This document shows positions 25,088 through 35,909 of a DNA stretch of 64,000 nucleotides, piece after piece. Below the pieces are notes generated by a model. That model was not told where the DNA came from, did not search any database, and was given only the letters and a program-made list of their open reading frames with translations. The DNA lies in NCBI GenBank assembly GCA_002722565.1, contig PBMG01000016.1, forward strand, positions 49,625 to 113,624, in the 5' to 3' direction. The position numbers and the translations under genes are program-made. The DNA comes from Acidimicrobiaceae bacterium. Its GTDB lineage: Bacteria; Actinomycetota; Acidimicrobiia; Acidimicrobiales; Poriferisodalaceae. Each line of letters begins with the position of its first letter. Within the stretch, counting starts at the first letter, position 1.

Positions 25088-25993
25088 TCATGACATTATG
25101 CGCGGAAGTCTTTCCGTCTGTTTTGAATAGGGAAATTCATCTGCGAATCCAGCTAAAAATTTAAACATCTCCGGATTTGAACAGTCTTCCGCCAGGTCTT
25201 GAGGAAATAGATTTTTTATATCGTCCTGCGGCAAGACCATGTAGTGACGGAAGTAGTTAGCTATCGATAGGCGCATCCCTTTGGTGTATCGGGGGAAGGC
25301 GCCATGCCATGTCGCGCCGTGAAAAACGATGAGTGAGCCTGCGGGAGCTTCTACCGGTACAGCTAATTCAACAGCTTCAGGAAACCGAGGTGGCTCCATC
25401 CGGCGGTGCGAGCCGGGAACATAGGCTAACGCCCCTCCATCAAGTGTGTAATCAGTGAGGCACCAGTTTGTGTTGGCAGTAAGGGCATTCCGTCCCCACG
25501 GACGTGGAACCGCCAGCTGGTCACAGTGCAACCCAAGGTTGCTCCCGTAACCAAACTCTCCATGCCACTTAACAAATGCATTGTGACTACTAAAACGAGT
25601 GGCATTCCGGCCGATGAGGTGACGAATGAGGGCTAGCCCCACCGGATTAATAGCTAAATCGCGAAAGAGGCGGTCACGAGCGCATAGCTGCTGCACCAAA
25701 AACTGAGTTGGTTCTCCTAACTCTCCAGCTGAACGAGCAAGCACATTGTCTTCTGGCTTCATCGTTAGTTCAGCTTGTGGGCCAGTATTGAGGTCAAACC
25801 CACATCCAACCAGAGCTTCGGCTTCCTCTAGCAGCCGTTCTCGTATAGATGTAATCGTCTGGGAATCAACACCAGTTTTTTCTGGTGGGACAACACATAG
25901 GCCGTCTACTTCTAACTGCAATACGAAAGCCTCAAGTTCCAGTTCTCGCAGTTCAGAACTCAAACGCGTTTCGAGTGCTCCTGTCTCCATCAC
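25088..25993 (-). CDS. phytanoyl-CoA dioxygenase (PhyH) family protein
   Basis: This 301-residue Fe(II)/2-oxoglutarate oxygenase-like protein has the HxD pair in GLHCDQLAVP, the distal His in FHGATWHGAFPR and an Arg in KGMRLSIANYFRHY that would bind 2-oxoglutarate. The facial triad is therefore complete. PhyH proteins hydroxylate acyl-CoAs, amino acids or natural products; the substrate is not evident. It is a single gene convergent with the MDR oxidoreductase, with the adaptor-like gene upstream on the same strand (42 bases). Confidence 0.85.
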   Translation of the reverse strand: MMETGALETRLSSELRELELEAFVLQLEVDGLCVVPPEKTGVDSQTITSIRERLLEEAEALVGCGFDLNTGPQAELTMKPEDNVLARSAGELGEPTQFLVQQLCARDRLFRDLAINPVGLALIRHLIGRNATRFSSHNAFVKWHGEFGYGSNLGLHCDQLAVPRPWGRNALTANTNWCLTDYTLDGGALAYVPGSHRRMEPPRFPEAVELAVPVEAPAGSLIVFHGATWHGAFPRYTKGMRLSIANYFRHYMVLPQDDIKNLFPQDLAEDCSNPEMFKFLAGFADEFPYSKQTERLPRIMS

Positions 25994-26035
25994 CCGAAAC
26001 TAGCTCTTTCTGGCTATGTGTCGTCTCAAACAGTG

Positions 26036-26686
26036 TCAGTTAATTAAGACGGAGAGAACGCTGCCTCCGTCAATGATCTGTCCTCGTCTGACGTGTAGCT
26101 CGGAAACTTGCACGACCTCTGGTCGAAAAATCACATCTCCCTGACCGACTATCCCTGTGGAGGTCAGTCCAAGCGACAGTTGCCAAGACCGGATCGAAGA
26201 AACCGTGAGGGGCGTAACGTGGTGATCCACGGTTAGATCAGTTGGGTCACTGGTCTCCGCCTCGTCAAGAGCGTGACCAAGGTCAACCAGGTTCCGCTCA
26301 AGTTGCGCCACATCCGGGCCGTCAGAGATCTTGTAAGCAATGTCGCGGTGCATTGGTAACGAACCCTTCATCAATATGACGGGTTTGCTATCAACAGCGT
26401 ATAAAGCAGTACCAAATTCGATGAAATCGCCCGGGTTAGGCAGCCATGTGATCGTGCCCACAGCCGCATTGTTGAGGCGCTGCGAAGGACCTGCGAGAAT
26501 CACATCCTGAGCTTCAGCGGCTGCTTGTGCGCCGTCTTCAGGAGCTTCGATAATGCGGCTAGACAAAGGCGCTGCTATCTCAGGGCTTGCCGCCTTCTTA
26601 GTGCTACCGGACAACCCAATAATAATCGTGACAAGACACGCCGCGCTGAGCAGCGCTATAAGGATGATGGTGAGAGTTTTTTTCAT
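26036..26686 (-). CDS. membrane-anchored peptidoglycan-binding/efflux-adaptor-like protein
   Basis: This 216-residue protein has one N-terminal membrane segment (residues 4-27). It then has a lipoyl-like beta region (AGPSQRLNNAAVGTITWLP), a PG-binding-1-like helical repeat (VAQLERNLVDLGH and SIRSWQLSLGLTSTGIVG), and a final HVRRGQIIDGGSVLSVL half-hairpin. This is the order seen in actinobacterial HlyD/MacA-type adaptors that carry a peptidoglycan-binding insert, but the protein is about half their usual length. No ABC or RND partner is adjacent. It could be a truncated adaptor or a stand-alone wall-binding protein. Confidence 0.65.
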   Translation of the reverse strand: MKKTLTIILIALLSAACLVTIIIGLSGSTKKAASPEIAAPLSSRIIEAPEDGAQAAAEAQDVILAGPSQRLNNAAVGTITWLPNPGDFIEFGTALYAVDSKPVILMKGSLPMHRDIAYKISDGPDVAQLERNLVDLGHALDEAETSDPTDLTVDHHVTPLTVSSIRSWQLSLGLTSTGIVGQGDVIFRPEVVQVSELHVRRGQIIDGGSVLSVLIN

Positions 26687-26819
26687 CTGCGATCACACCC
26701 ATCGAAACGGTCCGAGGAGTACAAGACTAGGGGGCAAATATTGATTGGCACGCACCCACTGTTTCATGCCTTGCCTAGGAATGTCGGCTTGCCACGTTTT
26801 TGGGACCTAACGTCGGGAT

Positions 26820-28177
<1,358 letters not shown>

Positions 28178-28201
28178 TCAGCGCGATTTATTGAATGTAT
28201 T

Positions 28202-29413
28202 TCAATCCAAACCGTATGCAGTGTGTAGGGCCGCCGTCGCTCTGTCCACATCATCTTCAGCTATGACGCAACTAATACGAATCGGTGAAGTGGCGATCAT
28301 CTCGATATTCACTTCATTTTGAGCCAGAGTTTCAAACATTGTGGCTGCAACACCTGGATTAGATGCCATACCCGCACCCACAACAGAAACGCGACCAAGG
28401 TCAGGGTCAGCCATCACCCCCGAAAATCCCAATTCCTTAGCTAGGCCCTGACACGTTGTGGTCGCGGTATCCAGGTCTTCAAGCGGGACAGTAAAAGAGA
28501 TATCTGTGTGCTCACTGTCGCTGACGTTTTGAACAATCATGTCCACATTGACCGACGCATCGGCCAGGGTCCTAAATACTTTGGCCGCTAAGCCGGGCTC
28601 ATCCTTGACTCCGCTCAAGGTGACTTTTGCCTGGCTTGTGTCAGGCACAATCCCTTTGATGATTGCTCTTTCCATGTCAGGGTCCTCCTCTAGCACCCAT
28701 GTGCCAGGTTCCCACGTAAAGGCCGATCGAACGTGAAGAGGTACCCCAAAAGCTCGGGCAACTTCTACCGAACGCATAACTGGTTTAGGACAGCCGACGG
28801 CCGTCATCTCTAGTAACTCGTCGAAGGAAATGGATTCCATTCGTTTTGCAGTCGGGCAAACTCTTGGGTCTGTCGTGAAGACGCCTGAAACATCGGTATA
28901 GAGCTCGCAGGCGTCTGCTCCCAGACCATGAGCCAACGCTACTGCCGTCGTGTCTGATCCACCCCTACCTAGGAATGTGACGTTGTCGTCAGCAGACATT
29001 CCTTGCGCCCCCGCCACTACTGCGACACGACCTTTGTCTACAGAGTCACGGACTCTGTGAGGTTCGACTGAAATAATCTTCGCATTACGGTGGTTATCGT
29101 CAGTTTCGAACCCGGCTTGACTTCCTGTGAAAGAGTCGGCCGGCACTCCAGCAGCATGAAGCGCCATACACATAAGCGCGATGGATTTACGTTCACCTGC
29201 AGTGATCAGCATGTCCATTTCACGGCCTGGAGGGTCATTATTGACCTCATCGGCTAATCGGAGAAGCTCATCTGTTTCTTTTCCCATAGCACTGACAACC
29301 AAAACAACGTCGTCGCCTCGGCTACGAGTACGTTTAACGTGATCAGCTACCTCGCGCATGCGGTCAGCATCTGCGACGGAAGTGCCACCGAATTTTTGTA
29401 CGACGAGTGCCAC
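28202..29413 (-). CDS. lysC: aspartokinase
   Basis: The enzyme phosphorylates aspartate, the first step to DAP, lysine, threonine and methionine. It starts with VVQKFGGTSV, continues with GRGGSDTTAVALA and TDPRVCP, and has two C-terminal ACT domains (VTLSGVKDEPGLAAKVF, VSVVGAGMASNPGVA) for feedback control. The frame is open to a GTG at 29518, but GTG 29413 (VALVVQKFGG) matches where the family starts. No good ribosome site precedes either start. It is followed by asd. Confidence 0.94.
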   Translation of the reverse strand: MALVVQKFGGTSVADADRMREVADHVKRTRSRGDDVVLVVSAMGKETDELLRLADEVNNDPPGREMDMLITAGERKSIALMCMALHAAGVPADSFTGSQAGFETDDNHRNAKIISVEPHRVRDSVDKGRVAVVAGAQGMSADDNVTFLGRGGSDTTAVALAHGLGADACELYTDVSGVFTTDPRVCPTAKRMESISFDELLEMTAVGCPKPVMRSVEVARAFGVPLHVRSAFTWEPGTWVLEEDPDMERAIIKGIVPDTSQAKVTLSGVKDEPGLAAKVFRTLADASVNVDMIVQNVSDSEHTDISFTVPLEDLDTATTTCQGLAKELGFSGVMADPDLGRVSVVGAGMASNPGVAATMFETLAQNEVNIEMIATSPIRISCVIAEDDVDRATAALHTAYGLD

Positions 29414-29544
29414 GAGATTTGAGGGTACCTGTCGGCGACTCCAAGCCCTTGATGATTTAACGGGTTGTTCACTTGGGCTTCTGTGCCCAGCATTGCTACC
29501 TTCGTTGCTAAACCTCACCGTTAAGGAACTATTAGTCCACAGTT

Positions 29545-30360
29545 ATGAGCACCAACAAACGCGAACGTCAACGAGCCCACCGTCAAGCCCAAGCAGACGC
29601 TGATCAACAAGCAAACAAAAATTCGCGACGCACGAAGATTGTGGTCCGTTGGGTCGCGATCGCGGCAGCTGTGCTTTTGGTTGCTTTTTTGTGGAGTTTG
29701 ACCGGTGGCGAAAACGAGACACAACAAATCGATGTCGAATCAGTAGGTGCACAGGCACTCGGGATTGAAGGGTGCCCCGCGGTTGATGGCTCATCAGAGA
29801 AACGAACACAATTCGAAACACCCCCGAAGCTTTGTATTGATCCAGGTCAGTTGTATTCCGCAGAATTAACTACCACCTCAGGCAATTTCACTGTCGTCCT
29901 CGATCCAACGTTGGACTCGCGTAGCGTCAACAACTTCATCTTTTTGGCTCGTCACCATGCTTACGACGAAACAATCTTTCATCGAGTAATCGATCAATTT
30001 GTCATCCAAGGTGGCGATGTTGAAGGCCTAAATGGGCGAGGTGGACCTGGATACAAATTCACGGGCGCCTATGGACCCGAGGAGGGATATCTCGTTGGTT
30101 CTCTAGCGATGGCGAACCAGGGAACGCCCAACACGAATGGCTCGCAATTCTTCATAGTCACTGGACCCCTCGGGGCTGCCTTAGATCCCAACTATTCGCT
30201 AATGGGGCACGTCGTGGCCGGGCTCGACGTGATTTTGGAGATACAGAAGACTGAAACTGATGGTCTGGATTTACCCGTCAACCCGGTTTCGATTAGCTCT
30301 GTGAGTGTCGAAGAAGCCACTTCTTCTCAGGTTGACATATATAAAGATTTGGTTGATTAG
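29545..30360 (+). CDS. membrane-anchored cyclophilin-type peptidyl-prolyl isomerase
   Basis: This 271-residue protein has a basic N-terminus, one membrane helix at about 35-52 (VAIAAAVLLVAFLW) and an extracytoplasmic cyclophilin domain (about 105-260). The domain includes FHRVIDQFVIQGGD, GYKFTG, LAMANQGTPNTNGSQFFI and LMGHVVAGLDVI. These include the active-site Arg and Phe residues, so it should catalyse proline isomerisation in secreted proteins. It starts at ATG 29545, divergent from lysC, and lies 14 bases before aat. Confidence 0.92.
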   Translation: MSTNKRERQRAHRQAQADADQQANKNSRRTKIVVRWVAIAAAVLLVAFLWSLTGGENETQQIDVESVGAQALGIEGCPAVDGSSEKRTQFETPPKLCIDPGQLYSAELTTTSGNFTVVLDPTLDSRSVNNFIFLARHHAYDETIFHRVIDQFVIQGGDVEGLNGRGGPGYKFTGAYGPEEGYLVGSLAMANQGTPNTNGSQFFIVTGPLGAALDPNYSLMGHVVAGLDVILEIQKTETDGLDLPVNPVSISSVSVEEATSSQVDIYKDLVD

Positions 30361-30374
30361 CCATTCCGCTTTGA

Positions 30375-31115
30375 GTGAAGCGTCAAGTAATGCGTATGCT
30401 CACCAGTATGCGTGGGGATACTTTGACCGGACCAGTTGAGCCAGAAGCAAGCAGTTGGACCTTTCCCCCTGCGCACACGGCTGACGAAAATGGTCTCGTC
30501 GGCGCGGGAGCGGACTTAGAGCCAGGCACCTTATTGTCGGCCTACAGTTCCGGTCTTTTCCCAATGCCGTTAGGCGACACCATCGGTTGGTGGTCTCCTG
30601 ACCCTAGAGGCGTGCTTCCACTTTCGTACCTGCGAGTAGGCAGATCTCTGCGTCGTTCGTGTCGAGATTTCGATATCCGCGTGGACCATGCGTTTGACCA
30701 AGTCATCGATTCTTGCGCTAGTCCAGTGCGACCACACGGATGGATCGACGCCAATATCAAGAACGCGTATCTAGAACTCCACCGCCTCGGCTGGGCTCAC
30801 AGTGTTGAGACTTGGCAGGATGGAGAACTTGTAGGCGGCCTATACGGGGTAGCTATCGGTTCTTTCTTCGCGGGCGAATCTATGTTTCACTCGGTCCCTA
30901 ACGCGTCAAAGGTAGCTCTCGTAGCATTGGTCGACGCCATGAAAGTAACCGGCGGTGCGCTGATTGACGTCCAATGGAATACGCCGCATCTTGAAAGCAT
31001 GGGAGCCGTCGAAATCAGCCGTGACGATTATCTGGAGTTACTAGCAGAAGCTGTAAACCGACCTTTGGCGGAAGTCTGGTCACGACCAATGAATTTCAGT
31101 TTGCTTGACGATTGA
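30375..31115 (+). CDS. aat: leucyl/phenylalanyl-tRNA--protein transferase
   Basis: This enzyme adds Leu or Phe to proteins with N-terminal Arg or Lys for N-end-rule degradation by ClpS/ClpAP. The 246-residue protein has SSGLFPMPLGDTIGWWSPDPRGVLPL, the WAHSVETWQDGELVGGLYGV segment, FFAGESMFH and LIDVQWNTPHLESMGAVEISR, all family hallmarks. The start GTG at 30375 is tentative; the conserved core begins at about residue 45, so a later start is possible. Confidence 0.95.
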   Translation: MKRQVMRMLTSMRGDTLTGPVEPEASSWTFPPAHTADENGLVGAGADLEPGTLLSAYSSGLFPMPLGDTIGWWSPDPRGVLPLSYLRVGRSLRRSCRDFDIRVDHAFDQVIDSCASPVRPHGWIDANIKNAYLELHRLGWAHSVETWQDGELVGGLYGVAIGSFFAGESMFHSVPNASKVALVALVDAMKVTGGALIDVQWNTPHLESMGAVEISRDDYLELLAEAVNRPLAEVWSRPMNFSLLDD

Positions 31116-31161
31116 GAGCTAACAAAAGTCCCTAGGCTCAACTTCGAAGCAAGGAGCCCGT

Positions 31162-33120
31162 GTGAACGACGCACCTAAATCTCAGAGGGACCGCCCTTGG
31201 GTTATGCGCACCTATTCGGGCCACAGCACTGCAAAGGCTTCAAACGAGCTGTACAAAAACAACTTAGAAAAAGGACAAACCGGTCTGTCGATTGCATTCG
31301 ACCTACCAACCCAAACCGGATACGACCCTGACCACCCTCTTGCTGTTGGCGAAGTCGGCAAAGTTGGCGTCCCGGTTTACCACCTAGGTCAAATGAACAT
31401 TCTGCTTGATGAAATCCCATTAGGGCAGATGAACACTTCCATGACGATCAACGCGACTGCAGCTTGGTTGCTCGGCCTTTACATCGCTAATGCTGAAGAT
31501 CACGGAATCGATTCCGCCACTCTTAGGGGAACTACACAAAACGACATCGTCAAGGAGTACCTCAGTCGAGGCACCTATATTTTCCCACCCGAGGCAAGCA
31601 AGCGGCTCATTGTTGACATGATTGCTTACTGCTCTCAACACGTTCCGCTGTGGAACCCAATCAATATCTGTAGCTACCACCTTCAAGAGGCGGGAGCTAC
31701 ACCGGTCCAAGAGATTGCATATTCGCTAGCAAATGCAATCGACATTCTTGATGCTGTACGAGATTCCGGACAGGTTCCTGAAGATCAGTTTCCTCAAGTA
31801 GTTGCCAGTATTTCTTTCTTTGTTAACTCGGGCATCAGGTTCGTTGAAGAAGTATGCAAAATGCGAGCCTTCACACAGATGTGGGATGAGATCTGTGAAC
31901 ATCGCTACGGAGTCAACGACCCGAAACTTCGACGCTTTAGATACGGCGTCCAGGTTAACTCACTTGGCTTAACGGAAGCCCAGCCAGAAAACAATGTTCA
32001 AAGAATCGTTCTTGAGGCCTTAGGGGTGACGCTTTCAAAGCGAGCACGAGCTCGTTCAATCCAATTGCCCGCTTGGAACGAGGCACTCGGTTTACCGCGA
32101 CCTTGGGATCAACAATGGTCGCTGCGCATGCAACAAGTATTGGCTCTGGAAACCGACCTACTCGAATACGACGACATTTTTGATGGGTCGCACGTAGTTG
32201 AAAACCGGACTGCCGAGCTGATTAGTGAAGCCCAACTGGAGTTAGATGAAGTTATTGAGTTGGGTGGTGCTTTCGTCGCCATCGATGAATTGAAACAACG
32301 CCTGGTAGCAAGCCACACCGAGCGGATACGTCAAATCGAATCGACGGAGTTGACCATCGTAGGAGTCAACGCATTCGAGGAATCCACCGAATCTCCCCTA
32401 GAAGGAGAAGGAAGCTTCCTAAAAGTTGATCCTCGGGTCGAAGCTGAAATGATTGAAGACGTCACAGAATGGCGGTCATCACGATCTGAAGAAGACGTGA
32501 ACGTCGCTCTAGAACGCTTACGCGACGCCGCTTCAGGTGACGAGAACATAATGCCTCATACAATCGTTGCGGCTAAAGCCGGAGCGACCACAGGAGAATG
32601 GACGCAAGTGCTCCGAGAGGTCTTCGGTGAATACCGTGGGCCGACAGGTGTACATATCACTTCAGGTAATTCTGTAGGTCTGAAGGAAGTTGCCCAGCGC
32701 TCTAGCAAGCTCAATGGCGGCCCACCGCGTCTACTAGTCGCAAAACCAGGTCTTGACGGTCATTCCAATGGCGCAGAACAGATAGCTGTTGCCGCTCGTA
32801 ACGCTGGAATGGAGGTTGTATACGAAGGCATCAGAATAACTCCAGAACATGTTGCTGCTACCGCACGCGACGAGGACGTTGACGTCATTGGGTTGTCGAT
32901 CTTGTCCGGTGGTCATCTCCACTTAGTGCCATCGGTATTGGCCGCCTTACACGAGCAAGGCGTCACCTCACCAGTAATTGTTGGCGGGATCATTCCTGAA
33001 GAAGACAAACACACGTTGTTGAAGGCTGGAGTGTCTCGCGTCTATACGCCGAAAGACTACGAGTTAACTCGCATTATGAATGACCTTGTCGATTTGGTCG
33101 AATCTCGGCGGGCAATCTAA
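31162..33120 (+). CDS. B12-dependent acyl-CoA mutase, MeaA/ethylmalonyl-CoA mutase type
   Basis: This 652-residue single-chain mutase has the substrate barrel (RPWVMRTYSGHSTAKASNEL, GLSIAFDLPTQTGYDPDH, SMTINATA) and a C-terminal cobalamin domain with the KPGLDGHSNG histidine motif. The length and the N-terminal sequence match MeaA (ethylmalonyl-CoA mutase) better than methylmalonyl-CoA mutase. It should convert ethylmalonyl-CoA to methylsuccinyl-CoA. Crotonyl-CoA carboxylase/reductase at 58224-59609 makes its substrate, which supports this. The start is GTG 31162 after AAGGAG. Confidence 0.92.
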   Translation: MNDAPKSQRDRPWVMRTYSGHSTAKASNELYKNNLEKGQTGLSIAFDLPTQTGYDPDHPLAVGEVGKVGVPVYHLGQMNILLDEIPLGQMNTSMTINATAAWLLGLYIANAEDHGIDSATLRGTTQNDIVKEYLSRGTYIFPPEASKRLIVDMIAYCSQHVPLWNPINICSYHLQEAGATPVQEIAYSLANAIDILDAVRDSGQVPEDQFPQVVASISFFVNSGIRFVEEVCKMRAFTQMWDEICEHRYGVNDPKLRRFRYGVQVNSLGLTEAQPENNVQRIVLEALGVTLSKRARARSIQLPAWNEALGLPRPWDQQWSLRMQQVLALETDLLEYDDIFDGSHVVENRTAELISEAQLELDEVIELGGAFVAIDELKQRLVASHTERIRQIESTELTIVGVNAFEESTESPLEGEGSFLKVDPRVEAEMIEDVTEWRSSRSEEDVNVALERLRDAASGDENIMPHTIVAAKAGATTGEWTQVLREVFGEYRGPTGVHITSGNSVGLKEVAQRSSKLNGGPPRLLVAKPGLDGHSNGAEQIAVAARNAGMEVVYEGIRITPEHVAATARDEDVDVIGLSILSGGHLHLVPSVLAALHEQGVTSPVIVGGIIPEEDKHTLLKAGVSRVYTPKDYELTRIMNDLVDLVESRRAI

Positions 33121-33138
33121 CCACCATCACTGCGGCGC

Positions 33139-34269
33139 TTACTCTTCAAACCACGCTGCGTCGGGACCAGGCAACGTGTCGTTATCAGCACCCAGGCTCC
33201 GTCCGGCCCAACGAACCTCACCAGGAGTTTTCGAAAGTTGAGCTATCAGCGATTGCATCACAACCCCGTCAACCTCAATTAACGATTCCCTCTCGGCTAC
33301 ATGCCTATCAGCCGAAAGCTCACCGACATTTAAGACAGGCGCCGCAGCGGCTTCCGCTGATTCAAAACTCTCTAATGCTTCGGACAATGTCCGTTTTCCG
33401 ACCCACTCGGCCATCAACCTGTCGACTTCTTCTCGATTCGCGATTCGACCATCAAAAGTTTGGAATCGTTCATCATCTTCAACACCAATAAGTTTCATTA
33501 CTCTTTGAGCAATCGCATCACTCGACGTGCTCACCGCAATCCATCCTCCATCGGAAGCCTGGTAGGTGCCTCGGGGAACGCTGTATGCGATGCCCGAACC
33601 CAGCCGAGGTTGCAAATAGCGTTCAGTGTGCCAGGCAGATATAAGTGGACCCATGATCTGCATCATGGTTTCAAGCAGATTCACATCGACGGTTTGTCCA
33701 CCTCCTGAATGAACTGCAACCATGGTCGCGAAGGCAGCTGCTAAACCAGTCACTTCATCTGTTAAAGCAATAGGAGGCAGCAGCGGGGCCCCATCAGCCT
33801 CTCCGCTCATGGCAGAAAAACCGCTCATTGCTTCTGCCAGCGTCGCGAAACCTGGACGATTTCGATACGGGCCACTTTGCCCAAAACCAGTTACGCGGGT
33901 AATCGTCAATTTCGGATTTACTTCGAACAGTTCATCGGGAATCAAACCAAGCGATTCGAGCTTCCCGGGCCGAAGGTTTTCGACCAAGACATCAGCAACG
34001 CTGAGCATTCGTTTCAAGGTCGCGAGGTCATCATCATTCTTCAAATCTAGGGTGATCGCTCGTTTCCCCCGATTAACCAATTTCCACCAGAGCGTTTCAC
34101 CGTCTGCTGCCCGCCATCCAATATTTCGCGTCGAATCACCTGAGGGTCGCTCGACCTTCACCACGTCAGCACCAAAGTCCGCCAAGTACCTGGCGCAATG
34201 AGGACCGGCAAAAATTGTCGATATATCGACTACCTTCAGATCAGCGAGGGGTGGAGAAGGTTCAGTCAC
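33139..34269 (-). CDS. class III (CaiB/BaiF) CoA-transferase
   Basis: The 376-residue protein opens with LADLKVVDISTIFAGPHCARYLADFGADVVKVERP and has NLRPGKLESLGL and TGFGQSGPYRNRPGFATLAEAMSG, typical of family III CoA-transferases. These move CoA between carboxylates. The donor and acceptor cannot be told from sequence; the neighbouring MeaA-type mutase suggests branched dicarboxylic acids. It is convergent with the mutase gene (18 bases) and divergent from the carotenoid oxygenase gene. Confidence 0.9.
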   Translation of the reverse strand: MTEPSPPLADLKVVDISTIFAGPHCARYLADFGADVVKVERPSGDSTRNIGWRAADGETLWWKLVNRGKRAITLDLKNDDDLATLKRMLSVADVLVENLRPGKLESLGLIPDELFEVNPKLTITRVTGFGQSGPYRNRPGFATLAEAMSGFSAMSGEADGAPLLPPIALTDEVTGLAAAFATMVAVHSGGGQTVDVNLLETMMQIMGPLISAWHTERYLQPRLGSGIAYSVPRGTYQASDGGWIAVSTSSDAIAQRVMKLIGVEDDERFQTFDGRIANREEVDRLMAEWVGKRTLSEALESFESAEAAAAPVLNVGELSADRHVAERESLIEVDGVVMQSLIAQLSKTPGEVRWAGRSLGADNDTLPGPDAAWFEE

Positions 34270-34353
34270 GTCAAGATCCTGCCATAATCAAAAGCAATTA
34301 ACTCACCGTGAGATGATGGATCTGATCCATTGGAACCACCGAAGAGCATCTCC

Positions 34354-35700
34354 ATGAACACAAGTGCCAGCGCCCCGTTTCATCTTCGAGGCAACTATGC
34401 CCCCGTATTCAACGAGGTGACCACAGACCAACTCGAAGTTCGCGGTTCGATACCTGTTGAACTTGACGGTCGTTATCTCCGCAATGGCGCAAATCCAATC
34501 ACTGGTGAATCCGCGCATTGGTTTCTCGGTGACGGAATGATTCACGGTGTCAGGCTTCGCGAGGGCAAAGCTGACTGGTATCGCAATAGGTGGGTAAAAA
34601 CGCCGTTCCATGAGAACCCGACAAAACCGGTGATCGACCTTGAGAACCCTGATTTCAGCAGTGAGAACTCAAAAGCCAACACCCACGTCGTTTCTCATGC
34701 CGATCGCATCCTGTGTCTTGAAGAGGGGCATGTGCCTTGGGAAATATCGGATGAGCTGGAAACTGTGGGGCCGCATTCGTTTGACGGTCGGCTTGACGGT
34801 TCTTTCACCGCGCACCCAAAGATTTGTCCTCTGACGGGAGAGATGTTGGCTTTTGGATATGGCTTCTTGCCGCCCACATATCTGACCTTTCTTCGCGTTT
34901 CAGCAACAGGTGAGTTAGTTCAACAAAAGTCGATCGATATCCCTGCCCCGGTGATGATGCACGATTTCAACATCACAGCAACCCGCGTGATTTTTATGGA
35001 TCTACCGGTTGTATTCGATCTCGATTCGGCCATGGCAGGGAGCATGCCATTTTCGTTCCAAAGAGACAACGGCGCTCGGCTTGGGGTAATGGACCGCGAC
35101 CGCGACGATGCAAAAGTTCAGTGGCTCGACATAGACCCTTGTTATGTCTTTCACCCCGTCAATAGTTACGACGTTGACGACCATGTGATTATCGACGTGG
35201 CAAGGTATCCCTCGATGTGGGAAACAGGGAGCGGCTCATTCAACACCAAAGCCGAGTTGTGGCGATGGGACATTGACACCGTTGCGGGAAAAGTTACTGA
35301 GACCCAACTTGATAATCGCCCAATTGAGTTCGGTCGAATTGCCGATAACCGCGTCGGGTTGGATTATCAGTACGCATACGCGGTCAGTCTCGACCTTGCC
35401 AATGAAGAAACATCTGACTCTCAATCCGGGACAATTGTTAAATACGATCTGGCCGCGGATCGATCATCTATCTGGGATTTTGGCGACGGACGGGACCCCG
35501 GCGAGTTCGTATTCGTCGGGAAGCCCGGGGCTGATGTTGAGGATGAGGGCTGGCTACTCGGTTATGTATATGACCGCGCTGAGGACAGAAGCAGTTTGGT
35601 AATTCTTGATGCTTCTCAACCCGGAGAAGCCCCAATAGCTGAAGTTCTACTCCCCCAACGAGTGCCTTTCGGGTTTCATGGATCCTGGATCTGGGACTAA
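34354..35700 (+). CDS. carotenoid cleavage oxygenase (RPE65/CCO family)
   Basis: This beta-propeller Fe(II) oxygenase has the four iron-binding histidines in FTAHPK, MMHDFN, YVFHPVNSYD and the C-terminal FGFHGSW. The N-terminal GSIPVELDGRYLRNGANP and HWFLGDGMIHG segments are also typical. It should cleave a carotenoid or related stilbenoid double bond to aldehydes. ATG 34354 (MNTSASAP) is preferred to the upstream TTG at 34330; the length is then 448 residues. No carotenoid-synthesis gene is in the window, so the substrate is open. Confidence 0.93.
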   Translation: MNTSASAPFHLRGNYAPVFNEVTTDQLEVRGSIPVELDGRYLRNGANPITGESAHWFLGDGMIHGVRLREGKADWYRNRWVKTPFHENPTKPVIDLENPDFSSENSKANTHVVSHADRILCLEEGHVPWEISDELETVGPHSFDGRLDGSFTAHPKICPLTGEMLAFGYGFLPPTYLTFLRVSATGELVQQKSIDIPAPVMMHDFNITATRVIFMDLPVVFDLDSAMAGSMPFSFQRDNGARLGVMDRDRDDAKVQWLDIDPCYVFHPVNSYDVDDHVIIDVARYPSMWETGSGSFNTKAELWRWDIDTVAGKVTETQLDNRPIEFGRIADNRVGLDYQYAYAVSLDLANEETSDSQSGTIVKYDLAADRSSIWDFGDGRDPGEFVFVGKPGADVEDEGWLLGYVYDRAEDRSSLVILDASQPGEAPIAEVLLPQRVPFGFHGSWIWD

Positions 35701-35720
35701 AGATCTGTGGTTATCGTTAT

Positions 35721-35909
35721 CTAGTAGGACTTAGCTGGCCAACGTGAACTTTCATTCCACCAACGACCGCTGAATCTCCAACTTGATTGAGATTTTTCAA
35801 CATTTTGTTGCATTGGTTCTGGCCACAACACTTCAATCGCTGCCGCAATCGCTGCTGCTTCTTCATCTGTAGGCGAGGGGCGAATCGCACCCACAATCGG
35901 GGCGCTCAT
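35721..35909 (-). CDS. acyl-CoA carboxylase epsilon subunit-like small protein
   Basis: This 62-residue protein has the actinobacterial AccE/PccE form: a short N-terminal strand (PIVGAIRPSPTDEEAAAIAAAIEVLW), a linker, and a C-terminal WRFSGRWWNESS. The epsilon subunit binds the alpha-beta acyl-CoA carboxylase complex and stabilises it. Its ATG lies inside the stop region of the beta subunit gene (ATGA, 4-base overlap), so production is coupled to that subunit. Confidence 0.85.
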   Translation of the reverse strand: MSAPIVGAIRPSPTDEEAAAIAAAIEVLWPEPMQQNVEKSQSSWRFSGRWWNESSRWPAKSY

